Source: a virus
Virus record (IMG/VR): IMGVR_UViG_3300031576_000186
Location: 1-37,111 of that record
DNA: 37,111 nt
Reading direction: 5' to 3' (one strand)
Positions 1 through 7,965 of the stretch are shown here, piece by piece. Position numbers and translations under genes: made by a program. The notes below the pieces were generated by a model that worked only from the letters and a program-made list of their open reading frames with translations, searched no databases and had not been told where the DNA came from. How positions within the stretch are numbered: the first letter of the stretch is position 1; the number at the start of each line of letters is the position of its first letter.

Positions 1-600
1 GGGGTTATGTACGTATTCCTTGATTCCTAGCTTCGTGTAGGCGTTACTAACTGCTCCGTCCACGGAGCGCCATCCCCTAACAGGATCTAGTGGCCGCTCG
101 GTTATTTCCCCTCGCTGGCTTAATAAGGCAAGTACTCCTTCACGGCTGAAGACCAGTCCCAAGGCTCCCTTGCCCCACTGGTGAGCTATATACCAGCCTA
201 TCTTCCTATTGCCATTGCCATCCACTGGGCATAGAGCTTGATTTGATGGGAAGGTGTAGAGGTTCCAGTAGCCGTCTCTTGGATAAGCACATGCCTCTAG
301 ATACTGGCGCAGGTTGAGGTAAGTAATCAGGTCGTCTTGGAAAATAGCATACCGGTCGGCCGTGGGAGCGCGAATAAACAACTCCGCCAGTGCCAGTATC
401 CAGTTGCCGAATACCCTAATCTTGGGAAAGCGAGAAGTTATTTCCAGGTTAAACTCGCTTTCCCAGCTTCTAGAGTCATTGTCCCCATCCACGAACAGGC
501 GCGGATTATCAAACCCACCTTTGGCCAAGGATTTGAGAGTTTGCGGGAGCAAGGCTGCTCTCCGCTGCGGAACCGTGGTTAATCCGTAAGCCCACCGCAC
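1..600 (-). CDS. Glycosyltransferase-like protein, 3' end cut by the window
   Basis: An open frame of 200 codons runs off the left edge. It starts at GTG (598-600), which overlaps the TAG of the upstream gene (600-602) as TAGTG. The N-terminus MRWAYGLTTVPQRR is followed by LFVDGDND (about residue 36) and YAIFQDDLITY (about 85). The acidic clusters DGDND and QDD look like the nucleotide-sugar/metal site of GT-A type glycosyltransferases. Further on are WNLYTFPSNQ and, at the window edge, EYVHNP. The closest family I recall is a GT2-like protein of planctomycete phages and prophages. A role in modifying a tail-tip or host-surface glycan is inference. It follows the CPC-motif gene directly, so the two are probably translated together. 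The C-terminus is not in the window. Confidence 0.7.
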   Translation of the reverse strand, partial: MRWAYGLTTVPQRRAALLPQTLKSLAKGGFDNPRLFVDGDNDSRSWESEFNLEITSRFPKIRVFGNWILALAELFIRAPTADRYAIFQDDLITYLNLRQYLEACAYPRDGYWNLYTFPSNQALCPVDGNGNRKIGWYIAHQWGKGALGLVFSREGVLALLSQRGEITERPLDPVRGWRSVDGAVSNAYTKLGIKEYVHNP

Positions 601-1154
601 TAGTCCGCTCCCCCAGCGTTGTTACGTAATTTTTCGTCAGCGCGACTAATTGCTTCCTCCACCAACCCCGGAAATGGGTCTAGTGGATTCAACCGAAAGG
701 CCAGCCTACTTACTGTTGCGGAGAACGCGGCGGCCAGCTTCTCTTTCCATCCCCAGAAAGCTTGACCTTCACGCAACCAACCGACGATCTCGTTGAAATG
801 CTCGCGGCAACCGTCAATACCCCACGCGTTCATTTGCGCGGCCCGCACTTTGCATGGACAATCAACCATGATCGTGATTCCCAATGATGCCAGAATGCGC
901 ACTAACTCAGTTCCAGGTCCCCGCCTATCCAGAATCGCGTGCTTCTCTGGCACGCGCGCTGGCGCTGGTGTTGATTCATGCCTAACTTGAGTTCCATCCT
1001 TGTCCGCTTCCCACTGGCGCAGATAAGCTGCTCGGTAGTTTTCCGAACATGGTGGCACGCGCGTATTGGAACAGATTTTGTGGGCAAGATCGCCCTGCTG
1101 GCGATTGAATCGCTCGCAATATCCAGGACCTAAACAAGTACAAGATCCATCCAT
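600..1154 (-). CDS. CPC-motif phage protein of unknown function
   Basis: 184 residues. The N-terminal part is Cys-rich (CTCLGPGYC and further Cys up to about residue 35). A central block IMVDCPCKVRAAQMNAWG (about residues 96-113) is followed by GCREHFNEIVGWLREG, then an amphipathic C-terminus with FRLNPLDPFPGLVEEAI. The DCPC...GCREH spacing suggests a small metal-binding or disulphide module, but no enzyme signature is visible. I recall similar proteins beside glycosyltransferase-like genes in planctomycete phages and prophages. The ATG directly follows the TAG of the Cys-rich gene upstream (1155-1157), so it is in the tail-end operon. Function unknown. Confidence 0.75.
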   Translation of the reverse strand: MDGSCTCLGPGYCERFNRQQGDLAHKICSNTRVPPCSENYRAAYLRQWEADKDGTQVRHESTPAPARVPEKHAILDRRGPGTELVRILASLGITIMVDCPCKVRAAQMNAWGIDGCREHFNEIVGWLREGQAFWGWKEKLAAAFSATVSRLAFRLNPLDPFPGLVEEAISRADEKLRNNAGGAD

Positions 1155-1595
1155 CTACGGTCTATCCACGTCAACGGTTGCCGGCCAGTTCGTGCAATCA
1201 CTCGCGGACACAAAGCTAAACACGCCACCCGTGCAATCAAACATGGATTGATGAACACTATAAGTTGCAATTATCGTGCCCAATACTGGACCAACTCCTC
1301 CACATTTCCGAATCGTTAACTCCCAATTGACGCCTACTTTTTCAATATGGTACTGAAGTGGCGCAAGCGGATCGCAAGCACAGCTAGCCTCGGCCGTGCC
1401 GTCATCATGATACCATTTGCAAGGAAGATAACAGTGTAGAGGATATTTGTCTGGGCATTGTCGCGCAACTAAGGAACATAAGCAATCACTGGTAGTCTGC
1501 ACGGCCTGTGAGAAGCAAAACCGCAGGGTGTATGTTTGCCCTGCTCCAGAACACTCAGGTTCTCCGCAGATGCAGTCACAGCAGGCGCACGCCAA
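1155..1595 (-). CDS. Small cysteine-rich late protein
   Basis: 146 residues with 17 cysteines, many paired closely, as in the N-terminus MACACCDCICGEPEC and in SCACDP near residue 74. There is no signal peptide or membrane segment. The C-terminal half (WELTIRKCGGVG, ATYSVHQSMFDC) reads like a small beta domain. It sits between a beta-rich structural protein and the CPC-motif gene in the tail-tip region, so a disulphide-stabilised or metal-binding tail-tip component is a reasonable inference. I do not recognise the family. The gene ends with TAG touching the next ATG. Confidence 0.7.
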   Translation of the reverse strand: MACACCDCICGEPECSGAGQTYTLRFCFSQAVQTTSDCLCSLVARQCPDKYPLHCYLPCKWYHDDGTAEASCACDPLAPLQYHIEKVGVNWELTIRKCGGVGPVLGTIIATYSVHQSMFDCTGGVFSFVSASDCTNWPATVDVDRP

Positions 1596-1597
1596 CT

Positions 1598-2293
1598 TTA
1601 CACCACCGATCCCGAGTCAAATAGGCCATGGATAAAGCAGATTGTAAACGTACGAGACACGCAATTTGCATCCAAAAAGTTTATTACAAACTGTTGCGTC
1701 CCGCCCGCCGTGCCTATATTCGCTTTGCGCTTGCCACCAGTTTCCGAAACGGTAACCTTGAAATCGCAGCCGTTGAATTCCAGTTGATCGACGCCCTTTT
1801 CGTCCGTGGCGACAGCCCCCTCCGTGCATGCACACCCGCTTTTCTGCGGCGTGGTCTTGAGCACGTCAATCTCGCCTCCAGCCGGCGAAGCAAACCAGTA
1901 ACCAAACTTATCCCTTAGTGCTATTATCCACTGATTACCTTGGATTGAAATTATCCCAAGATTCCATACTCGTCTTTTTGAACCGACGGAGACCATCATG
2001 CCATCGTTTGCCGTGCCTACTGGGGCCGCCGTGTATACTACTCGATGGATGTCACATAATGCGCTACCAGGGTTGTCGTTCAACTGACCTGGACCGGTAC
2101 CAGGTTCCTCGATTAAAGCTGGAATACCAGTGCTAGGGACACGAGCAACGTATACCTCCGGTGCTTGGATTTCCTGATGGTCAATGGACCCCTCGGCGCC
2201 CCTACCAGTGGTACTAAACCAGCGCTTGCCGGACTCATCCAGAAGTTGCTGGATAAGCTTCACGTCATCATCGGTTAAACCGTGTAAAGGCAT
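1598..2293 (-). CDS. Putative tail-tip or fibre structural protein
   Basis: 231 residues. It begins MPLHGLTDDDVKLIQQLLDE, a short helical head, then turns into beta-rich sequence (PEVYVARVPSTGIPAL, VVYTAAPVGT, WIIALRDKFGYWF) with a Cys pair GCACTEG near residue 153 and a hydrophobic C-terminal strand region. A short helix followed by a beta domain fits a phage tail appendage. It lies in the leftward tail operon, 2 bp from the next gene. I do not recognise a catalytic motif. Structural role is inferred from position and composition. Confidence 0.7.
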   Translation of the reverse strand: MPLHGLTDDDVKLIQQLLDESGKRWFSTTGRGAEGSIDHQEIQAPEVYVARVPSTGIPALIEEPGTGPGQLNDNPGSALCDIHRVVYTAAPVGTANDGMMVSVGSKRRVWNLGIISIQGNQWIIALRDKFGYWFASPAGGEIDVLKTTPQKSGCACTEGAVATDEKGVDQLEFNGCDFKVTVSETGGKRKANIGTAGGTQQFVINFLDANCVSRTFTICFIHGLFDSGSVV

Positions 2294-2315
2294 GACTTGG
2301 AGGCTTTAGTAAGCT

Positions 2316-2801
2316 TTATTTGGGAAATACGTGGACTACACACTTAGACATACCCTTGCGGCAGCGCACAAGTAGCGAGCCAAGGCCGGAAGGACAGCCA
2401 CGGAACGAGTCGCCCGGAGGAATAAGCCAGCAGCCAGACTGTCCAGGGAAAGCCAGCTCCACGACTTTTGTCTCCAGCTCCTTCCGCTGCTCCTCCGTGG
2501 GAACCACCTGTAAATACTTTCCCTCCTCGTTGGAAATTACAAGCATGCTGGCTTCCTCAACCCAACCATGATCTAGAGGTTGCCAGCTTTCCCCCACCTT
2601 GATTACGCGCCTATAAGGTTGTTCCTGGCTATTCAGTGCCCTTCCGAACCTGGATTCAACGGCTACCGGCTGCTCGCCTGGAGATTGGCAATAGACAGTC
2701 TCCACCACCACGAGCCGGGCTTTTAGACTGGCTTCCCGGTCTTTAAAGGAAGCGGAAGTAGTAATTTGTTCCGCCGGCCCCGGCGAAGAAACTTCAATCA
2801 T
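2316..2801 (-). CDS. Hypothetical tail-region protein
   Basis: 161 residues, soluble and mixed alpha/beta, with no recognised domain. A polar N-terminus is followed by repeated Val/Glu-rich strands (ARLVVVETVYC, VVELAFPGQ) and a short Cys-containing C-terminus (GCPSG, VRCRKGMSKC). The next gene downstream starts 22 bp after its TAA. Position between two probable tail structural proteins suggests a late gene; nothing more specific can be supported. Confidence 0.65.
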   Translation of the reverse strand: MIEVSSPGPAEQITTSASFKDREASLKARLVVVETVYCQSPGEQPVAVESRFGRALNSQEQPYRRVIKVGESWQPLDHGWVEEASMLVISNEEGKYLQVVPTEEQRKELETKVVELAFPGQSGCWLIPPGDSFRGCPSGLGSLLVRCRKGMSKCVVHVFPK

Positions 2802-2822
2802 CCAATTGCTCCTTCCACTCCC

Positions 2823-3272
2823 CTATTTCTCAAAAGCACCGACGAACACGTTAGCGTTGCCATTAAATCCCTTTACCATGAACTTGTTAGTTGGTCCAGT
2901 GGTGCCAGTACCAGTTCCTATATATTCCTCCAACAGGTTGCGCGTGAGTTTGAGAATGTAGCTCTCGCCAACTCCCAACTCTCCCAAAGGGTAAAATACG
3001 TTGATCTGCGGGTCATAAATCCCATACTCCACGTAGTTGCCCGTGTTGCTGTCAAGGCTGGTAATCTGGCAAAACCCCGGAATGGTCAGCTGGCTAAAGT
3101 CTACAATCGTCCCGGTTCTCAGCGCAGTAATCGCTCCCGGTACTGGGCCTTTGGTTCCGGCAACGTCGGCCTGAAACCCGGATGGCCGGCCGGAGTACTC
3201 CAGGATGGTCACGTTGTTGGCATCGAGTTTTCGGAGACTCAGGCTGGAGCGGATTGTTGCTTCGTTACTCAT
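2823..3272 (-). CDS. Hypothetical tail structural protein
   Basis: 149 residues. The N-terminus MSNEATIRSSLSLRKLD is followed by beta-strand-like segments (VTILEYSGRPSGF, TIVDFSQL, NYVEYGIYDP) and a Gly/Thr linker GTGTGTTGPTN before KFMVKGFNGNANVFVG. No catalytic or transmembrane signature is seen. The sequence looks like a beta-sandwich virion protein. It lies 11 bp downstream of the 347-residue gene and in the same operon. Family not recognised. Confidence 0.65.
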   Translation of the reverse strand: MSNEATIRSSLSLRKLDANNVTILEYSGRPSGFQADVAGTKGPVPGAITALRTGTIVDFSQLTIPGFCQITSLDSNTGNYVEYGIYDPQINVFYPLGELGVGESYILKLTRNLLEEYIGTGTGTTGPTNKFMVKGFNGNANVFVGAFEK

Positions 3273-3283
3273 GGTTGCCTCGC

Positions 3284-4327
3284 CTACGGTCCTAGTATAA
3301 CCGGGATACCAAGTACCAGAAAGTTCGACTCCTCATACTTCTCCACGTGGATAGAGCCAGGCCCGGTAAATCCCGTACCAGTACCAGGCTCCGATTCTAT
3401 CGGGACTCCCTGGCCATTAAGAACAACGCGCATAACATTACCATCGCGATCCTGCACGCGCTTGAAGTGGGAAGGATTGTTAGGATTAGGAGCCGCGCCG
3501 CCAATAGTATCCAGTACCCACTTCCCCGTTGTTTCATCCCAGTGACCGTTGAGAGCTTTTGTCCCCTCATCCAGTAAATCCTTATCCCAGCCGCTTACCA
3601 GTCTGCCGGAATCCGGGTCAAACTTTACGTTAGATTCAAACGTAAACTTACGCACGTAGTACCTCGCGCACAGGCCAAAATAATTCTCTGTCCAGGTCCA
3701 GTCGGAGAGCTTGATGCAGCGCGCCGGGAATCCCCACAAGGGCGCGGAATTTAACGTATCCATCATCTTGTCGCAGAGGAACTTATTCAGAATTGGTACG
3801 TTCTGTTCCACCGTGGTAGTGGAGCGGCTTTTATCAAACTCCACATGGGGACCACGCATCTGCTCGAATGCGGAGTTTGTAATCGCGACGTTAAAGCGGT
3901 CGAACACAGCCTCTTCTTTATCCTTGATAACCCCGCCGTTTACTTTCTGTGGTTCCAGCAGTGGGTCCTCGATACTAAGGTCGTGACACTTTTTGTTAGG
4001 CCTGGTGGAAAAGATCTGTTCCACGTCGAACAAAGTGTTCGGCTCGCCCTCCGGCGACACTGGAGTAACCGTTGCCTCCGGCCGACACCAGGCCCATGGG
4101 TCCAAATCGTTGTCGAAAGCCCAGATCCTTCCTGGGAGTGGAAGACCAGGAGTAAAGAGCAGCGCGGTTGCTGGACCTAGCGTTGGGTCGGGTCGGCCAT
4201 AAGTAGCTGGAAGCTTACTAAGAGAAGTAAGACAGCGCACTCGGTGCTTAATCTTGTAAGTCCGATGCCCGTCGGCATCACGGCTACAAGACCAAGTGCG
4301 ATGTCCGTCCACTAGTTCAGTTGGCAT
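3284..4327 (-). CDS. Putative distal tail protein, family not recognised
   Basis: 347 residues, directly downstream of the tape measure gene. That is where siphoviruses usually encode the distal tail or baseplate hub protein. Visible features are WTWTENYFGLCARYYVRKFTFE (about residues 214-235), which reads like an antiparallel beta core, and a later stretch DGNVMRVVLNGQGVPIE, again followed by a GTGTGFTGPG linker like that in the neighbouring 149-residue protein. There is no peptidase or lysozyme motif. The distal-tail assignment rests on gene order only. Confidence 0.6.
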   Translation of the reverse strand: MPTELVDGHRTWSCSRDADGHRTYKIKHRVRCLTSLSKLPATYGRPDPTLGPATALLFTPGLPLPGRIWAFDNDLDPWAWCRPEATVTPVSPEGEPNTLFDVEQIFSTRPNKKCHDLSIEDPLLEPQKVNGGVIKDKEEAVFDRFNVAITNSAFEQMRGPHVEFDKSRSTTTVEQNVPILNKFLCDKMMDTLNSAPLWGFPARCIKLSDWTWTENYFGLCARYYVRKFTFESNVKFDPDSGRLVSGWDKDLLDEGTKALNGHWDETTGKWVLDTIGGAAPNPNNPSHFKRVQDRDGNVMRVVLNGQGVPIESEPGTGTGFTGPGSIHVEKYEESNFLVLGIPVILGP

Positions 4328-4372
4328 AAGCAGGACTACCTGGTCTTTATTGAGGTTACCTCATCAAGTGAG

Positions 4373-6247
4373 TTAGCCCACCAATCCGGCGGGCTCCAGG
4401 ACTACCTGGTCTTTCTTGACCAAACGATCAATTCCAGCCCTGATATCCTTGAGCACTGTTAGGGACTTGTCCACGCGGTCCAGCCCCTCGGCGCCACGCT
4501 TGTCAGCGGCCGCGAACCCCTCCGGCTCCCCAGAACCAAAAGACTTTCCCGCGCGCATGGCTGCCAGTCGGTCTCGGAACTCAGTAATGCGGCCAAGAGA
4601 TTCAGCGGAACCGAAAAGCGTGGCGTCAACCTTATCAGCCTCTTTCTTGAAACCCGCCGCGAACGCTTCGCCCGAGCTGACACCGGCGAGGCCAGCCGCT
4701 TTCTCCATGCCTGTATCATCATACAGCGGATCTAAATTGGTGAAAGCTTTCCCAATGAGAGTGTCGCGTTCTTTCTCCAGGACTTTGAGCTGGTCCTGGA
4801 TGGCTTTAATACTCTTTGCCCCCTTGTCGTGAGCAGTTTCAAGTGCTTTAGCACGTGACTTTTCTATCTCCTTTAGACTATGCTCCAGATCACTATTTAT
4901 TATGGCGTCTAGCTCCGCCTTCCGCTCGGCGGAGATGAGTTTCAGCATGCGTCGCAGATCGGTTATCCCCATTGCGATGTTGGTAGTAGCTTTTTGCCAT
5001 ATAATCCTGAGAGAAAAGCCAAGATCAACCCAAGTTTCCTTGAGCGTGAATACGAATCCTATCCACAACTCTTTTATAGACGCAATTCCTTTAGCAAACT
5101 CCAACTTAATCTGGGCCCATAATATCTGAGCGGCAAGCACTAAGTCTCCTGCCTTTAGCGCGTCTTGCATCCCCTGGATGGCTGGCTGAACACTCTCGGA
5201 TAGGGAAGCCCACTGCTTGGTAAACCATTGAATTGCCGCGCCTCCAGTCTTTGACCAGCCAAGCGTGCCAAGACCCATGGCGATAATAGCCGCTGTTAGT
5301 AAGCCGAGAGGAGTTAGAAGCAAACCCACCGCGCTAAAAGCAAGCCCAAACAAGGCAATTAAAGGAGACAGAGCCAGGTTAAGAATCAGTATAGCCGGCC
5401 CAAGGAGTACAGCACCAGCGGTTACCGCTGTCACGGACGTGATTAGCTTCTTCGATTTCTCGTCCAGGTTCCGCACCAAGAATACAGCTTCCTTTAACCA
5501 AGCCACTAAGGGTCGTATTCCTTCCGCGACGAAGGCGCCAAAATCCTCTAAAAGATTGCCCAAATCCCGGCGAAGGATCTTTAGTTGGCCGCTTGAAGAT
5601 TTAGCCACGGCTTCAGCCACGTAAAGTGTTTTGGATACTAACCTTTGTGCTTCTGCTAGCCGCTTCGACTCGTCCTTGATTGCGGCGAGGCTGCGGAAGT
5701 AGCGAGTTAGCATAGGACTAACCAGCCCTTGCTCAAGAGCGGCTGTCATGCGGATAAACGACTCGGCGGAAGAGTCGAATGCCTCTCCCAACCCTATTGC
5801 GTTACGCACAGCATTCTTGGCCTTCTCTCCAGTGGTTCCCAGCGTTTCCGCAAGTTGAATAAGTTTCAAGATGGCGTCATCTTCAGCGGTCGTTGTTCCC
5901 TCCATCTGCCGAGCGAATTCCCGATATTCTCGGGTAAGTTTTTCCACGTCGCGCCTATTGGCTTCCAAAACGGCGCTCAATCGGATGCCAATTACCTCCG
6001 CCTCCTGGAAGTTACGCAAGGATTGGCGGATGACTCCGGCCGCTCCAAGAGCGGCTAACGCGGTAAAGGCGGACTGGGCAAAATTGCGAACGCCTCCAGT
6101 AAATCCCTCGATCCGCTTGGCCGTGGCCTCCAAGGCGCGAGCCGTGGTAATAGTGGCTTGTTGGCTTTGCTGCAGAGCTTTCATGTACCCCGTAACGTCG
6201 CCAACCAAACGGACAACCAGGGTTTCCAGTTCGGTTTCAGTGGCCAC
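4373..6247 (-). CDS. Tail tape measure protein
   Basis: 624 residues from GTG at 6247. The N-terminus reads VATETELETLVVRLVGDV, then GYMKALQQSQQA, as in tape measure proteins. Helical, Ala/Gln/Lys-rich sequence follows. A hydrophobic block at about residues 270-335 (AVTAGAVLLGPAILILNLAL and following) would span or insert into membrane. The C-terminal third is coiled-coil-like (SLKEIEKSRAKALETAHDKG). Tape measure proteins set tail length and line the tail tube; this one is short, which fits a short or medium siphovirus tail. The longer start at 6289 (TTG) would add 14 residues read from a hairpin repeat. I prefer GTG 6247, which overlaps the chaperone stop by 11 bp. Confidence 0.85.
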   Translation of the reverse strand: MATETELETLVVRLVGDVTGYMKALQQSQQATITTARALEATAKRIEGFTGGVRNFAQSAFTALAALGAAGVIRQSLRNFQEAEVIGIRLSAVLEANRRDVEKLTREYREFARQMEGTTTAEDDAILKLIQLAETLGTTGEKAKNAVRNAIGLGEAFDSSAESFIRMTAALEQGLVSPMLTRYFRSLAAIKDESKRLAEAQRLVSKTLYVAEAVAKSSSGQLKILRRDLGNLLEDFGAFVAEGIRPLVAWLKEAVFLVRNLDEKSKKLITSVTAVTAGAVLLGPAILILNLALSPLIALFGLAFSAVGLLLTPLGLLTAAIIAMGLGTLGWSKTGGAAIQWFTKQWASLSESVQPAIQGMQDALKAGDLVLAAQILWAQIKLEFAKGIASIKELWIGFVFTLKETWVDLGFSLRIIWQKATTNIAMGITDLRRMLKLISAERKAELDAIINSDLEHSLKEIEKSRAKALETAHDKGAKSIKAIQDQLKVLEKERDTLIGKAFTNLDPLYDDTGMEKAAGLAGVSSGEAFAAGFKKEADKVDATLFGSAESLGRITEFRDRLAAMRAGKSFGSGEPEGFAAADKRGAEGLDRVDKSLTVLKDIRAGIDRLVKKDQVVLEPAGLVG

Positions 6248-7183
6248 TATCCACTTCTCCAACTCCAGCCTTGGAAATGCTGGGCTCAACTCCGGCGTTT
6301 ATTTGTACTACCTTAACTGGCATCGTCATCCGGCCTAGCCAGCGTGCCTTGCTCAAGGCGGCGGCTTGCCGCTGGGTGGTTAGCTGGGCCGGCTGGAGAG
6401 GTTTCACTTCCATTTCCCGCTTCCTGAATTGCAGCTCTTGCATGGCCAGTGTCACTTTGCGAGGGCTTTTAACACATCCCTGTTGCACGCGTTGAGCCAC
6501 GCGCATAAGGTAGTGATCCGTCCGGTCCGGGATATTCCATTGCATGTCCAGCCATTCTTGCCAAGCCTCGTATTGCCGGTGCGTGATTGGACCGGGCCAA
6601 TCAAACAGCTCATGTAGGTGTTTACCTAGCTCATGCGCTAAGCGGAAGTAACCGCTGTAGCGCTTGGCAAGTTTTTTACGTTTGGCTCACTAGTACCAGA
6701 GCGGATTTTAGCCAAACTATCCTGCAGCTCTTCGATCCGGTTTTCCAGAGCTTCAGCCGTATCCGGAGTTTGTAAGTCGCTGATCTTGTCCAGCTCACTC
6801 AGTAGACGGTTGATAACACGGTGAGGCCAGCCACGAACCGCGTCTCCGGCTGACTCCCCAGTGCCGTTGTACACGCAAGCGCAAAGGAGAGCCAGGCGCG
6901 CTTCATGTGCTTTTGTGAGCTGTTCATTGTCAAACGAAGCCTGAACCTTCCCGGCCTCTATTTTTACCGATTTGAGCTGGGAAGAGCGGAAGGCGATAAT
7001 GGCTGGCTCGGAAGCCTCGTGAAGAACATAGCTTTTGCCCCCGAATTTGAACGGGACTTTGATCTCTTCCAAGCTATCGAGACTATATTCCACGGCGTTG
7101 CTCCTAAAATAAACAGGGAAAATTTGAGCCCAGCCTTTCCAGGGCCGGAGTTTGAGGGCGATTGAACCAGGCTGATTCACCAT
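6237..7183 (-). CDS. Tail assembly chaperone, G-T type -1 frameshift product
   Basis: Predicted fusion of the 171 residues read before a slippery A AAA AAC (6677-6671) with 144 residues of the -1 frame, giving about 315 residues. The -1 frame is open from CTT (6671-6669) to TGA (6237-6239). It encodes LAKRYSGYFRLAHELG, WPGPITHRQYEAWQEWLD and MQWNIPDRTDHYLM, which look like a T-type extension. In lambda and many siphoviruses the G and GT proteins coat the tape measure during tail assembly and are made in a fixed ratio by this slip. Position between major tail protein and tape measure fits exactly. The last residues (EPSISKAG) are read from a hairpin repeat, so the natural C-terminus may have been extended. 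Confidence 0.8.
6266..6289 (+). repeat. Hairpin repeat copy at chaperone/tape measure junction
   Basis: Copy of the 24-bp element, with one stem mismatch (AATGCTG for AAGGCTG). It encodes the last residues of the chaperone fusion (EPSISKAG) and, in another frame, the optional N-terminal extension of the tape measure protein (MSPAFPRLELEK). Confidence 0.85.
6635..6677 (-). promoter_or_regulatory. Programmed -1 ribosomal frameshift signal
   Basis: Slippery A AAA AAC in the zero frame (6677-6671) is followed by a 7-nt spacer (6670-6664) and a hairpin. The hairpin has GCGCTA (6663-6658) pairing with TAGCGC (6640-6635), one bulged C, AGCGG (6656-6652) pairing with CCGCT (6645-6641), and the loop TTACTT. 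Heptamer, spacer and stem match the established layout of bacterial and phage -1 frameshift sites. Confidence 0.85.
6638..7183 (-). CDS. Tail assembly chaperone, G-type zero-frame product
   Basis: 181 residues ending at TAG (6638-6640). The N-terminal part (WAQIFPVYFRSNAVEYSLDS) is beta-rich. The middle (HEARLALLCACVYNGTGESA) and the C-terminal helical segment (ALENRIEELQDSLAKIRSGT) fit a small chaperone. The gene begins 3 bp after the major tail protein stop, so the two are probably translated together. The slippery heptamer lies 10 codons before its stop, and the stop itself is buried in the stimulatory hairpin. Identification rests on gene order plus the frameshift signal, since these proteins are poorly conserved. 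Confidence 0.8.
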   Translation of the reverse strand: MVNQPGSIALKLRPWKGWAQIFPVYFRSNAVEYSLDSLEEIKVPFKFGGKSYVLHEASEPAIIAFRSSQLKSVKIEAGKVQASFDNEQLTKAHEARLALLCACVYNGTGESAGDAVRGWPHRVINRLLSELDKISDLQTPDTAEALENRIEELQDSLAKIRSGTSEPNVKNLPSATAVTSA

Positions 7184-7186
7184 GAC

Positions 7187-7666
7187 TTAGGTACCAGCCA
7201 CCGACGTGAGTACCGGCGCGGCCTCTACTCGGTTTACCGGATCGAAGTTGGTTGGAGTGATAGTCACGGTTGCTTCCGGCTGCTCTCCCTCGCTCAATTC
7301 GGATGGCTCGAACGTTCGTAGATATCCGTAAAAGTCCAGCTTGCTACTATCGGGGAAGTGCACCGTGATTGACCCCTCCTGGTTAATTAAATTTGTAAGG
7401 ATATCGTTGTAGACGTTCGGATCGTAAGCAACCGTGAGGGAGCTCTCCGTAAGCGTGACAAGCGCGCGTGAAGCCATTGTTCGGTAGATAAGATTATGCA
7501 TCGTCGTTGTTTCGATGGCTTCACCCCCATCCAATCCTGGAGGACTAACCGACTTTTCCCAAAAGCTGACATTCGAATCACGCGCGAAGGCAATCTTCGT
7601 CGAGAACCCGTCGTCTAGTTTAATTCCGACCGGGGTAACGCGGACAGTTGAAGCTGGCGCGGCCAT
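7187..7666 (-). CDS. Major tail (tube) protein
   Basis: 159 residues. It opens with VRVTPVGIKLDDGFSTKIAF, followed by VSFWEKSVSPPGLDGGEAIE, then TTTMHNLIYRT (about residues 53-63), a run typical of phage tail tube proteins. The C-terminal half alternates beta strands (EGSITVHFPDSSKLDFYGYL, ATVTITPTNFDP). It is encoded immediately upstream of the frameshifting chaperone and the tape measure, which is the invariant order in siphoviruses. It polymerises as stacked rings around the tape measure. Ends with TAA at 7187-7189. Confidence 0.88.
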   Translation of the reverse strand: MAAPASTVRVTPVGIKLDDGFSTKIAFARDSNVSFWEKSVSPPGLDGGEAIETTTMHNLIYRTMASRALVTLTESSLTVAYDPNVYNDILTNLINQEGSITVHFPDSSKLDFYGYLRTFEPSELSEGEQPEATVTITPTNFDPVNRVEAAPVLTSVAGT

Positions 7667-7717
7667 TTGGTTAAGTCTCCTATTTCAAAGCCTTGTTACG
7701 GTTTCTTCCGCATATTG

Positions 7718-7948
7718 CTAGTCCCACATTGTACGCTTCTTCTTGATTCCGGCATGCGAGTTCTTTCCAGTAAATGCGGCATCCTCCTCAGCCTTGGAAA
7801 GGCTTGGCTCAATGGCGCGCCCCGCCAACTTCCCCCGCGCGCGCCTAAACAATATCCATAACGCTGGCGGTAGCAACAAAATACCAACCAGGAAGCCCGA
7901 CAAGAAAAACCATAATCCGCCAAAATCAATGCTTGGCTCAATAACCAT
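7718..7948 (-). CDS. Small single-pass membrane protein
   Basis: 76 residues. One strong transmembrane segment (FGGLWFFLSGFLVGILLLPP, about residues 9-28) is followed by a basic stop-transfer region LFRRARGK and a hydrophilic tail. Residues EPSLSKAE near 47 are read from a hairpin repeat at 7789-7812, so the tail has been extended or altered by the element. It lies between the tail terminator and the major tail protein. Function unknown; a membrane role during infection or lysis is possible. Confidence 0.6.
   Translation of the reverse strand: MVIEPSIDFGGLWFFLSGFLVGILLLPPALWILFRRARGKLAGRAIEPSLSKAEEDAAFTGKNSHAGIKKKRTMWD
7789..7812 (+). repeat. Hairpin repeat copy inside small membrane protein gene
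   Basis: Copy with the 7-bp stem interrupted by one substitution (AAGGCTT), loop GGA and tail GGCTCAA. It is translated in-frame as EPSLSKAE. Confidence 0.9.
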
Positions 7949-7965
7949 GCCTTTGGCTTCTCCTA

